A DNA stretch of 64,000 nucleotides from CALMEC01 sp963765105. Its GTDB lineage: Bacteria > Actinomycetota > Thermoleophilia > Miltoncostaeales > Miltoncostaeaceae. A program made the position numbers and the translations under genes. Shown one piece after another: positions 8,513-16,552 of the stretch; the stretch's first letter is position 1; each line of letters starts with the position of its first letter. The stretch lies in contig CAVXUW010000002.1 of the NCBI GenBank assembly GCA_963765105.1, positions 806,001 through 870,000 on the forward strand. Reading direction: 5' to 3'. The notes under the pieces were generated by a model, which was not told the DNA's origin, ran no database searches, and saw only the letters and a program-made list of their open reading frames with translations.

Positions 8513-9939
8513 CACATCACCTGTCCGTCGGGGCCGCCGACCATCAACGCACGAATCACACGCTGACGGACGCGCCGTTGAGAGATGTTCGCCCCGGGCG
8601 TCGCGGCGGCGTACGCGAGGATCTTCGCGGCTGAGTCGGCCGAGACCCACGGCTTGCCCATGGCGGCGAACGCCCGATCGTACGCTTGCTGAGGCGTTTC
8701 CGACGCCGTATCAGTGCGGTCGATGGTCGCGTCGCTGTTGAGCTCCGCCGGGACCCGGAAACGGGCGATGGCGGAGTTCGCGTCGAGCCAGGCCTGACCG
8801 TATTCCCAACCGGAGACATCCGGCGGGAAGTACGGCTCCTGTCCCATGCTCGACATGTAGTTGCGCGGGTTGACGTTCGTGACGGTGAGGCCCATGGCCC
8901 GCATGGTTCCGGCGACATACACCACGGGAGATTTGATCATGTTCGGCTCGGCGATCGATTCGAACATGGCGCGGTGGGTGAGGATCTTCTTGAGCAACGG
9001 GCGCAGACGCCGGCCCCGCCGCAGGTAGGTGGACGCGAGGTCACGCGCCGTGGCCGCGTCGGGCGGGCTCTGGATGAACTCGTCCCAGAGGCGACGGGTG
9101 ATAAACGGCGCGTGGTTGGGGTGGTTGAGGACGAGGTCGACCGCCTGAGGCGTGTCATACGCGCCGGCCTGTCCGAGGATCGACTTCACGCCGGTGTCGA
9201 AGCGCGAGGCGGTGAAGAAGGCGGTGGGGTTGTCGGGATTGGTGTTGTTGACCTGCCAGCCCGACAGGGCGCGCGCCAACTGTTGGACGTCGGCCTCGGA
9301 GTAGTTCGGGGCGCCATCGGCGTTCGTCACCCCGAGGCAGAAGAGCTCCATCAACTCACGGGCGTAGTTCTCGTTGGGGCGGCCCCTGACGTTTTGATCG
9401 CCGGTGAGTGACCGCAGCATGGCCGGGTCAATCGTGATTGCCTGAATGATGGAGCGATAGTCGGCTGCGGGGTTTGCCGCAACATTCGACAACTGGCGCA
9501 ACAGCGCGATGTGTCTACGAATCTGCTGCGGTGTCACGTCGTTCCGCGAGATCGCGAAGTGGTCGTGCCACATGAACGTGAGTCGTTCGATGAGTGGGTT
9601 GTCGCTTCGCACCATCAGGTCGATCCACTCAAGCACCAGATCGCCGTTGTCGGCGGTGGGAGCGAGGGGGGCCCCGGCTTTGTTCGGCGGTGAACCAACG
9701 AGAGAGGGGGGTGTCGTCAGAAGCCAGTTGACGGCGACGCCGACACGCTTGCCGGTCCACGCGTCGCGGTCGGCTTGGCGCGGGCCGAAGCCGGCACGCC
9801 AGAAGAGCCGGTCGACCATCGCCGGCGTCATCTTCTTGTCGGCCCAGTTGAGCGGTGGGCGGCGCTGACGCTTGTTCCGCCGTTTTGGCGGCTTGCGAGC
9901 GGTGGTTCGTTTGGTGCGGGTGGTCAGGGTTTGGGCCAT
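8512..9939 (-). CDS. DUF1800 family protein
   Basis: A 475-residue DUF1800 protein. Family hallmarks are present in order: LFWRAGFGP near residue 45, the WHDHFAIS motif around 125, the NENYARELMELFCLGV block around 190, ALSGWQVNN, a FITRRLWDEFI segment and the late MGQEPYFPPDVSGWEYGQAW motif. The very basic N-terminus (KRTTARKPPKRRNKRQRRPP) precedes the domain and lacks a clear signal peptide. It is upstream of and overlaps DUF1501 by one base, and follows the GH26-like gene after 10 nt. Function is unknown; the DUF1800-DUF1501 pair has been linked to secreted or surface processes by gene neighbourhood only. Confidence 0.88.
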   Translation of the reverse strand: MAQTLTTRTKRTTARKPPKRRNKRQRRPPLNWADKKMTPAMVDRLFWRAGFGPRQADRDAWTGKRVGVAVNWLLTTPPSLVGSPPNKAGAPLAPTADNGDLVLEWIDLMVRSDNPLIERLTFMWHDHFAISRNDVTPQQIRRHIALLRQLSNVAANPAADYRSIIQAITIDPAMLRSLTGDQNVRGRPNENYARELMELFCLGVTNADGAPNYSEADVQQLARALSGWQVNNTNPDNPTAFFTASRFDTGVKSILGQAGAYDTPQAVDLVLNHPNHAPFITRRLWDEFIQSPPDAATARDLASTYLRRGRRLRPLLKKILTHRAMFESIAEPNMIKSPVVYVAGTMRAMGLTVTNVNPRNYMSSMGQEPYFPPDVSGWEYGQAWLDANSAIARFRVPAELNSDATIDRTDTASETPQQAYDRAFAAMGKPWVSADSAAKILAYAAATPGANISQRRVRQRVIRALMVGGPDGQVM

Positions 9940-9949
9940 GTCCTCACTC

Positions 9950-10912
9950 TCACCTCGTCTTTTTTGCGCCGCACCTCGTCGCGAGGAGCGCTCGGGTTGC
10001 CAGCGCTGACGGCTTGGTCGCCGAGACGCGGAAGTCGCCTTGCGCCTCTTTGATGTCGTAAAGAATCACACCCCGCAGCCGTGGCATTTGGGGTTGCAGC
10101 TTCGCCAGGTCGCGGAGCCAGAGGGCTTTGTTCCCCCCCTTGATCCCCGAGCCCGTTTCGGCGATCCAGAAGGGCTTCGTGCTGAGGTTCTGGATCTCGA
10201 TGTACGGGTCCTGGAAGATCTCGACGGGTGTGAGCCACTCGAGTTCGCCGACGGCGCCGAAGTTGTATCCCGACACGCCGACGAGGTCGACGAAGGTGTC
10301 GCCGGGGAAGTACTGATCGATACCGTTCTCGTCGGTATCCGGAACGCTTCGGGCGTATGGGGCCCACAACAACTTGACCTTCTTCCCTCCCGCCGGCTTG
10401 ATGACCTTGCGGATCGCCTTCCAGGCGGCGACGTAGCTCTGCGGTGTGTTGCCGTTGACCGTTCCCGACCATGCCCACCACTGGGTGTTGGGTTCGGGCA
10501 TGGGACGGACGATCACGTTGAGCTTCGACGCTTTCAACTGGCGGCCGAGGGTGCGGAGCGGCACCTTGTAGCGGCCGGAGGCGATGCGGGCATGCGAGAA
10601 CAGCGGCTGCGTCGCGGTTGACTTGCCGTTGTCCATCATCAACGTGACCATCAACTTCGCTTTACGCTTCTTCGCTGTGGCGATGACGGCAGGATCGACC
10701 GTGCGGCCGATGGTGACGTACGTGGAGATGACCGTGACACCGGGCCCGACCTTCTTCTGCAGAGCGGGGAGCGTCGCGGGTGAGTCGCGGTAGACACCGA
10801 CCTCGATGCACGCGCTTGCCGGGACGGCAGTCGCAAACATCAAGCCGGATGCGACAGCAAGAACTCGACCGTGTCGATTCCTGCGCCGCGTAGTCGGGGT
10901 GAACACACGCAC
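9950..10912 (-). CDS. Secreted GH26-like (beta-mannanase clan A) glycosidase
   Basis: A ~320-residue exported TIM-barrel protein. After a basic n-region (TRRRNRHGR) comes a hydrophobic signal segment (VLAVASGLMFATAVPASA) ending just before CIEVGVY. The barrel resembles glycoside hydrolase family 26: the acid/base region is NVIVRPMPEPN with Glu before Pro-Asn, and the nucleophile region is KPFWIAETGSG. The mature protein starts with Cys, so a lipoprotein form is possible though no typical lipobox is seen. GTG 10912 is chosen because a TAnnnT element ends 8 nt before it; an upstream TTG at 10954 would lie before that transcription start. It heads the operon with DUF1800, DUF1501 and the cupredoxin. 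Confidence 0.7.
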   Translation of the reverse strand: MRVFTPTTRRRNRHGRVLAVASGLMFATAVPASACIEVGVYRDSPATLPALQKKVGPGVTVISTYVTIGRTVDPAVIATAKKRKAKLMVTLMMDNGKSTATQPLFSHARIASGRYKVPLRTLGRQLKASKLNVIVRPMPEPNTQWWAWSGTVNGNTPQSYVAAWKAIRKVIKPAGGKKVKLLWAPYARSVPDTDENGIDQYFPGDTFVDLVGVSGYNFGAVGELEWLTPVEIFQDPYIEIQNLSTKPFWIAETGSGIKGGNKALWLRDLAKLQPQMPRLRGVILYDIKEAQGDFRVSATKPSALATRALLATRCGAKKTR

Positions 10913-10920
10913 GGGGCGAG

Positions 10921-10926
10921 AGACTA
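10921..10926 (-). promoter_or_regulatory. -10 element of the GH26-like/DUF1800 operon
   Basis: On the minus strand TAGTCT ends 8 nt before the GTG at 10912, which fits a leaderless or near-leaderless transcript. Confidence 0.45.
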
Positions 10927-11013
10927 GGCTGAGCGAGCGGGGGAGGTCAAACAAACTTCACAGGATTTTGACATTTGTCTCCGCAAAGTCCTGCATTTGA
11001 GCCAATGCCCCGG

Positions 11014-11913
11014 CTAAGAAGACGGACAGTCTCCCCCGACGGCTGCCGGGCATGCGGGCTCGTCCTCGGTGCTGATCTGAGTCTTCGCGGGGTCGTCGGC
11101 CGCGGAAAACGATTCGTTCTGGGCGATCGCGCGGACGTCAACAGTCTCATCGTCGGCGATGGTTCCTTCGACGGCGAGCACCTGACCGGCGCGGTAGCGG
11201 TCGATGGAGATGTCGGCGGGAAGCACAATCGTAAAGCGCGCCGGATTGGCCGGATCCTGTGTGTCGATCAAGACGACGGTGCGGGTTGCGGGATCGACGG
11301 ATTCCACGACGCCGCCGACGGGAAGTACCTGGCCCGGTACCGGCGGCTTCAGGTATTTCAGGTTGCGGGCCACGACCACGCCACCCGCAGTGACGAAGCC
11401 ACGAAATGACACGACGGCGCCGACGGGAGGCACGGTTCGGGCCTGCGTCCGGGGCCGTGGGCTTGCCGCAAGGCGCACGACGACGACGCTGCCGCGAACG
11501 CCGACGACGATCGTGCTGGGGTTGAGGCGCTTGACGATGGGTCCGCGCACGGGGGTCCACACGGCGCGTCGGCCTGCCTTGACCCCTGATCGATACGTGC
11601 CGTTTCGACCCCACTTGATGCCCCATTTGATGCCCGCGGGCGGCTTTGCCCATTTGATGCCGGAGGTGGGCGTGCCCCATTTGATGCCTTGAACGGTGGC
11701 GCGCCGTCCGGGCTCAAAGCGACGCAGGGTATGGATGAGAGCCAGACGTCCGCTGGGAAATGCCACGACCGCGGAGGAGTTCTGCGGTTGCCACTTCACG
11801 ACAACGGCGTCACGGGTGCGCAGCGGCTCGATTTGCACCGCCGTGGCCACAGGGGCGGCGGCCGTCAGGACAATGGCGCCGACCGTGAAGGGCCGCATCC
11901 GTACGAGCGTCAT
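11014..11913 (-). CDS. Exported protein with GIKW repeats and DUF5666-like beta domains
   Basis: A 299-residue protein that begins with a signal-like segment (MRPFTVGAIVLTAAAPVATA). Residues ~70-100 contain four copies of the tetrapeptide GIKW with intervening Pro/Gly-rich spacers. The C-terminal half has two copies of a small beta module (VGAVVSFRGFVTAGGVVVAR and LPVGGVVESVDPATRTVVLID, then AGQVLAVEGTIADDETVDV), similar to OB-like DUF5666 domains; this is a judgement by eye. It ends with a Cys-containing tail (EPACPAAVGGDCPSS). Function unknown. ATG 11913 (or 11898) is used because an upstream extension to 12147 would overlap the divergent mutS2 start. Confidence 0.65.
   Translation of the reverse strand: MTLVRMRPFTVGAIVLTAAAPVATAVQIEPLRTRDAVVVKWQPQNSSAVVAFPSGRLALIHTLRRFEPGRRATVQGIKWGTPTSGIKWAKPPAGIKWGIKWGRNGTYRSGVKAGRRAVWTPVRGPIVKRLNPSTIVVGVRGSVVVVRLAASPRPRTQARTVPPVGAVVSFRGFVTAGGVVVARNLKYLKPPVPGQVLPVGGVVESVDPATRTVVLIDTQDPANPARFTIVLPADISIDRYRAGQVLAVEGTIADDETVDVRAIAQNESFSAADDPAKTQISTEDEPACPAAVGGDCPSS
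11610..11688 (-). repeat. Four in-frame 13-nt repeats encoding GIKW
   Basis: Copies on the plus strand begin at 11610 (CCCACTTGATGCC), 11622, 11649 and 11676 (each CCCATTTGATGCC). The spacings are 12, 27 and 27 nt, all multiples of three, so the repeat is a protein-level GIKW unit every 4 or 9 residues with nearly invariant codons (GGC ATC AAA TGG). Confidence 0.9.
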
Positions 11914-12057
11914 GGTTCCTCGAGAGTTTCGTGATTCGTTGGGACAGTACCCGCACGGGGTTGTCCCGGTAGGGCATTTGGACGTCGACGACTCGTCTCC
12001 TTCGCCACCGCCCGCATCGGTATTGAGCACGGGTTCCCCTCGGCAGACCGTTGCCCC

Positions 12058-12063
12058 TACGAT
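12058..12063 (+). promoter_or_regulatory. -10 element of mutS2
   Basis: TACGAT ends 8 nt before the ATG at 12072. This supports the short start over upstream in-frame codons. Confidence 0.5.
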
Positions 12064-12071
12064 CTGACGCG

Positions 12072-14453
12072 ATGGACCGACGCAGCGACGACATCCTTGA
12101 GTTCGACGAGATCCGCGAACGCCTGGCCCAGACCTGTCAATCGCCACATGGGGTCGGTGCGGCCCGCACCGTGGAGCCGGCGACCGACGTGGCTGAGGTG
12201 ATCCGTCGTCAGGCGGTCACTGCGGAGGCTCTGACCGTGGACCGCCTTGGAGTGGGGGTGAGTGCCGGGGCCACTCTGATCAGCGACGATGTGGCGGTTG
12301 CCGCGCGCTCAGGCTCGCTCGATATCGCGGCGCTGACCGGTATCGCCCAAACGGCCCGCGTGTGCGACGAGTTGGCGATGAGCATCACAACGCACGTCGC
12401 CGAAGCGCCGCTCCTGGCCGCGGATGCTGCCGGCATCGATCGCGACCGCCTCGACGATGTGGTGACGAGCATCGACGCGGCGCTCGACGGGCACGGCGGG
12501 GTGCGCGACAGTGCCTCGGTTGAGTTGGGGCGCGCACGCCGTGCCTTGGCCCAAGCGATTGCGGGAGCAGCTGAGGCGATGCGCACTGCGGCCGGACGCG
12601 CACACAGCCATTTGCAGGAGACCTTCGTGACGCAACGCTCTGGCCGGCCGGTCCTGGCGGTGAAAGCCTCGTCGCGGTCCGCCGTGCCCGGGATCGTCCA
12701 CGACCGATCGGCCACGGGCCAAACCATCTTTGTGGAGCCGCTCGAGGTGGTGGAGGCCAACAACCGCGTTCGTGAACATGAGGCGGAGGAGCGCATCGAG
12801 GTGGAGCGGGTGTTGGCCCGCCTGTCGACGTTGGTCGGTGAAAATGCCGGCGCGCTCCAGGCTGGCGAGGAGACGCTTGCTCGACTCGACCTGGCCCTGG
12901 CTCTGGCGGGCGTGTCGCGACGGTGGGACGGGTGTGCCGTCACCATTGCGGACCATGTCGACCTCGCTTCCGCCCGGCACCCGCTGCTCGATCCTGCGGC
13001 GGCGGTGCCGATTGACCTTCCGTTGGAGGGTGTGCGGGCGCTGGTGGTCAGCGGGCCGAACGCCGGCGGCAAGACCGTGTCCCTGAAGACGCTGGGTGTG
13101 TTCGTGCTGATGCACCAAATCGGGCTGCGGGTACCGGCACGATCGGCCACATTGCCGGTGTTCGCCGATGTGCTCGCCGACATCGGCGACGATCAATCGA
13201 TCGAGCGAAGCCTGTCGACGTTTTCCGCTCACGTACAGCGACTGGGTGAGATATTGGACGCGACGGGGCCCCGCACGCTGGTGCTGCTGGACGAGGTGGC
13301 GGCCGGGACGGATCCGGCGGAAGGGGCGGCCCTCGCCCGCGCGGTTTTGGAGGAGTTCGTTGCCCGAGGCGCATTGGTTTTGGCGACGACACACCACCAT
13401 GAGCTGAAGGCGTGGGCCAGCGAGACTCCGTCGGCGGCGAACGCGGCCGTGGGCTTCGATGCCGCCCGCCTGGCACCGACGTTCACGATCCATGTGGGTG
13501 AGCCCGGCGCATCGCACGCCATCGAAACTGCCGAGCGGCTGGGCATGGACGACGCCATCATCGTGCGCTCTCGTGAGTTGGTGGGCGACGAACGCGGTGC
13601 CCTCGAGACCCTGCTTCAAGACGCGTCAGCGGCGCGTATCGCGGCCGAGGCGGAGCGGGACGGCGCAATCGCCGAACGCGACGAGGCGGCCCGGGTGCGC
13701 GTGGAGCTCGAGCAGCGCGACGCCGAGCTGGCCGCTCAGGTGGAGCGAATGCGCCGCGACCGCCAGCGCGAACAGGAACGCGCCCGCGATGCGGCTCGCT
13801 CCGAGCTGACCGAGCTTCAGGGCGAGCTGACCGAGCTTCGCGGGCAGATCTCGGCCGCCCGCCAGGCCGAAGCGCGACGACAACGTTCCACTGCCTCCCG
13901 GGGGGATCAATCGGAGCGTGATCGTCGTCTGGGACGTGCGGTGGAAGCCACTCGCGCGGCGCAGGAGCGGCTCACCGCCCTCTCGCGCCCGTCCGCCCCG
14001 CCCGCCGACCTGGTGGTGGGAGAGCGCGTTGTGGTGGCCGACCTTGGCGTGCGCGGCACGGTGATATCGATCAGCGGCGGCATGGTGGAACTTCAGGGTC
14101 CGTCCGCGCGACTGCGGGTGGATATGGCGCGCCTGATGCGCGACGGCCGCATCGACGCGCCCGAGGTCGTTGCGTCGGCGCCGATCGAAGCGCGGCCCGC
14201 CTTGGTTGCGGTGTCGGCTGAAATTGACGTGAGGGGCCAACGTGCCGACGAGGCCCGCCAGGCCGTTCGCGCGCACATCGATGCCGCCGCCACCGTCGGT
14301 TTGGAGGCGATCCGCATCATCCACGGCCGGGGCACCGGAGCATTGCGAACCGCCATTGGGGAGGAACTCCGTCGCCATCCGCTCGTGGGGGGCGTTGCCG
14401 TGGGTGGCCCCAACGACGGCGGCGACGGCGCCACCATCGCCACGCTGGCCTAG
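12072..14453 (+). CDS. mutS2: Endonuclease MutS2 / ribosome-rescue ATPase family
   Basis: A 793-residue MutS2 protein. Order of parts: N-terminal core (LEFDEIRERLAQTCQSPHG), clamp region, ABC-type ATPase with Walker A GPNAGGKTVS at about residue 328, Walker B and switch (TLVLLDEVAAGTDPAEG, then ATTHHHELK), a long Arg/Glu-rich coiled coil at about 515-640, and a C-terminal Smr domain (VDVRGQRADEARQAV, with the HGRGTGALR motif). The family suppresses recombination or, in Bacillus, splits collided ribosomes; which role applies here is not shown by sequence. It stands alone, divergent from the GIKW-repeat gene and convergent with the SDR gene. Confidence 0.95.
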   Translation: MDRRSDDILEFDEIRERLAQTCQSPHGVGAARTVEPATDVAEVIRRQAVTAEALTVDRLGVGVSAGATLISDDVAVAARSGSLDIAALTGIAQTARVCDELAMSITTHVAEAPLLAADAAGIDRDRLDDVVTSIDAALDGHGGVRDSASVELGRARRALAQAIAGAAEAMRTAAGRAHSHLQETFVTQRSGRPVLAVKASSRSAVPGIVHDRSATGQTIFVEPLEVVEANNRVREHEAEERIEVERVLARLSTLVGENAGALQAGEETLARLDLALALAGVSRRWDGCAVTIADHVDLASARHPLLDPAAAVPIDLPLEGVRALVVSGPNAGGKTVSLKTLGVFVLMHQIGLRVPARSATLPVFADVLADIGDDQSIERSLSTFSAHVQRLGEILDATGPRTLVLLDEVAAGTDPAEGAALARAVLEEFVARGALVLATTHHHELKAWASETPSAANAAVGFDAARLAPTFTIHVGEPGASHAIETAERLGMDDAIIVRSRELVGDERGALETLLQDASAARIAAEAERDGAIAERDEAARVRVELEQRDAELAAQVERMRRDRQREQERARDAARSELTELQGELTELRGQISAARQAEARRQRSTASRGDQSERDRRLGRAVEATRAAQERLTALSRPSAPPADLVVGERVVVADLGVRGTVISISGGMVELQGPSARLRVDMARLMRDGRIDAPEVVASAPIEARPALVAVSAEIDVRGQRADEARQAVRAHIDAAATVGLEAIRIIHGRGTGALRTAIGEELRRHPLVGGVAVGGPNDGGDGATIATLA

Positions 14454-15221
14454 CTACTTCGGCGGCATTCGACCGGCGGCGTCGAGTCGGATGACCTCGC
14501 CGTTCAAGTACGGGTTCTGGACGATGTGCATCACAAGATGGGCGAACTCTTCCGGGTGACCGAGGCGCGCAGGGTGCACGGCTTGGGCGGCCAGGACACC
14601 TTGGACTTCTTCGCTGAAACCGGCGACCATCGGTGTGCGCATGGGGCCGGGCGCGATGGACATCACGCGGATGCCGCGCCGGGCCAGGTCGCGTGCGGCC
14701 GTCAGGGTGAGTGAGACGATTGCTCCCTTCGATGCGGCATAGGCCGCCTGGCCGATCTGCCCCTCGTACGCGGCAACGGACGCCGTCATCACGATCACCC
14801 CGCGGGTGTCGTCGTCATTGTCGGGTGCGGTGTCGCTCATCTCCGCGGCGGCCAGGCGCATGAGGTTGAAGGTGCCCACGAGATTCACGTCGATCACCTC
14901 GCGAAACAGCTCTAGGGAGTGCGGTCCGTCGCGTCCGACGATGCGGCCGGCGGGGGCGATACCGGCGCACGACACGGCAACGCGGAGAGGAGCAGCGTCG
15001 ATCGCGGCGTCAACGACGCGCTCCATCTGATCGGCGTCGCGGACGTCGCAGGCGACGAACGTTGCTCGCTTTCCCAACTCCGCCGCGAGTCGTTCGCCGC
15101 GTGAGGCCGGCAGGTCGGCAATGACGACGTGGCCGCCCGCCGCGTGGAGCGCCCGGACGGTAGCGGTGCCCAGGCCGGATGCGCCGCCGGTGACGATTGC
15201 GGAGGAGCCATCGATGTTCAT
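14454..15221 (-). CDS. Short-chain dehydrogenase, 3-hydroxyacyl-CoA dehydrogenase type 2-like
   Basis: A 255-residue classical SDR oxidoreductase using NAD(P). The cofactor motif is TGGASGLGTA (residues ~12-21), the acidic residue at the end of strand 2 is IADLP (Asp favouring NAD), CDVRDA and SCAGIAPAG follow, and the catalytic triad is Ser in MTASVAAYEG with YAASK. The pattern and the C-terminal PYLNGEVIRLDAAGRMPPK tail resemble HSD17B10/3-hydroxyacyl-CoA dehydrogenases. It is divergent from the threonine dehydratase gene across 35 nt and abuts mutS2 tail to tail. Confidence 0.88.
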   Translation of the reverse strand: MNIDGSSAIVTGGASGLGTATVRALHAAGGHVVIADLPASRGERLAAELGKRATFVACDVRDADQMERVVDAAIDAAPLRVAVSCAGIAPAGRIVGRDGPHSLELFREVIDVNLVGTFNLMRLAAAEMSDTAPDNDDDTRGVIVMTASVAAYEGQIGQAAYAASKGAIVSLTLTAARDLARRGIRVMSIAPGPMRTPMVAGFSEEVQGVLAAQAVHPARLGHPEEFAHLVMHIVQNPYLNGEVIRLDAAGRMPPK

Positions 15222-15243
15222 AGACCCATCATTAGCACCCTGG

Positions 15244-15249
15244 TAGCGT
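15244..15249 (+). promoter_or_regulatory. -10 element of the threonine dehydratase gene
   Basis: TAGCGT ends 7 nt before the GTG start at 15257. Confidence 0.5.
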
Positions 15250-15256
15250 CGACCGG

Positions 15257-16468
15257 GTGATCGACCTCACTTCTCAGGTCAGTCGAGACGACATCATCGC
15301 GGCAGCTGAACGAGTTGCCCCGGTGGTGCGTGCCACCCCGGTCGATCGATCCGACAGCCTTACGCGCATGACCGGGCGTCCGGTCCTCATCAAGCCGGAG
15401 CACTTGCAGCGCACCGGTTCGTTCAAAATTCGCGGCGCGTACAACTTCATGTTCGGCGTCCCGGAAGGCGGGGAGGTGGTTGCCGGCTCTGCCGGAAACC
15501 ATGCGCAAGGGGTGGCGTTGGCCGCCCAGCTCACCGGTCGGCACGCCCGCGTGTTCATGCCGGAGCAGGCCGCTCTGCCCAAGCTGGCCGCCACGCGCGA
15601 CTACGGCGCCGAAGTGGTTCCCGTGGCCGGCGGCGTCGAACAGTGCATCGCTGCGGCGCGCGAGTACGCCGCGGCTCATGGGGCCACCTTTGTCCCGCCC
15701 TTCGACGACCCGGCGATCATCGCCGGGCAAGGCACGGTGGGGCTCGAGATTGCCCGCGAGGCTCCCGATGCCGAGGTCGTTCTGGTGCCGGCGGGCGGTG
15801 GCGGCCTTCTCGCGGGGGTCGCGGCCGCACTGGCTGCGGAGAAGCCCGGGGTCCGGGTCGTGGGCGTCCAAGCCGAGGGCGCCGCGTCGATGCGTCGGTC
15901 GCTTGAAGCCGGGGCGATCGTGGAAGTCGACCCGGTCACGATGGCCGACGGTGTCGCCCTCCGTCGTCCGAGCGACCTCACATTCGCCCTGACACGGCAG
16001 TTTGTCGACGAGATCATCACCGTCACCGAGGAGGAGATCAGCCGCGCCATGCTCGTGCTCCTGGAGCGGGCAAAGGCGGTGGTGGAGCCGTCCGGCGCGC
16101 TCGGCGTCGCTGCGCTGATGGCGGGAAAAGTCACTGGCACCGGCCCCGCCGTGGCCGTCCTCTCCGGCGGTAACGTCGACCCGATGTTGCTCTCGCGACT
16201 CATCATGCACGGCATGCAGGCCGCACATCGTTTCACCGCGATGCGCGTCGTCATCGACGATCGCCCAGGCGCTCTTCACCACCTCACCGGCGCCATCGCG
16301 CGCCTCGGGGTCAACGTGCTCACCATCGAACATCATCGCCAAGGGATTGACCTGCCGGTGGCCGCCGTCGAGGTGCTCGTGACCCTGGAGACCCGTGACG
16401 CCGCCCACTGCGAGGAGGTCGTGACTACCCTTCGCGCCGAGGGTTACCGCGTCACCGCCATGGGGTAG
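15257..16468 (+). CDS. ilvA: Threonine dehydratase (threonine ammonia-lyase) with ACT domain
   Basis: Converts L-threonine to 2-oxobutanoate and ammonia. The 403-residue protein has the PLP fold type II core with the Schiff-base lysine in TGSFKIRGAYN (about Lys57), phosphate and substrate loops SAGNHAQG and PAGGGGLLAG, and AKAVVEPSGALG. A single C-terminal ACT domain (about 325-403: RVVIDDRPGALHHLTGAIAR) indicates allosteric control by an amino acid. One ACT-like domain of this length is typical of the short, catabolic-type enzymes rather than the long two-ACT IlvA, though these often serve isoleucine synthesis in actinobacteria. Start is GTG. Confidence 0.93.
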   Translation: MIDLTSQVSRDDIIAAAERVAPVVRATPVDRSDSLTRMTGRPVLIKPEHLQRTGSFKIRGAYNFMFGVPEGGEVVAGSAGNHAQGVALAAQLTGRHARVFMPEQAALPKLAATRDYGAEVVPVAGGVEQCIAAAREYAAAHGATFVPPFDDPAIIAGQGTVGLEIAREAPDAEVVLVPAGGGGLLAGVAAALAAEKPGVRVVGVQAEGAASMRRSLEAGAIVEVDPVTMADGVALRRPSDLTFALTRQFVDEIITVTEEEISRAMLVLLERAKAVVEPSGALGVAALMAGKVTGTGPAVAVLSGGNVDPMLLSRLIMHGMQAAHRFTAMRVVIDDRPGALHHLTGAIARLGVNVLTIEHHRQGIDLPVAAVEVLVTLETRDAAHCEEVVTTLRAEGYRVTAMG

Positions 16469-16552
16469 ACCGCGACGCACCGACCGGTGACATCACCGCG
16501 CAGGCGGGCTCGGCCGGTGTCTCGTGTGCCGTCCTGGCACACTTCGCCGTCC

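Noticed and set aside
11914..12147. Upstream extension of the GIKW-repeat protein
   Set aside because: It overlaps the mutS2 promoter and start and lacks a signal peptide at its N-terminus.
12309..13619. Long open frame (436 codons) antisense to mutS2
   Set aside because: Shadow of GC-rich third positions; composition rich in His/Arg/Gln with no domain, while the plus strand is a complete MutS2.
15218..16480. 420-codon open frame antisense to the threonine dehydratase
   Set aside because: No recognisable domain, and the opposite strand is a full PLP enzyme.
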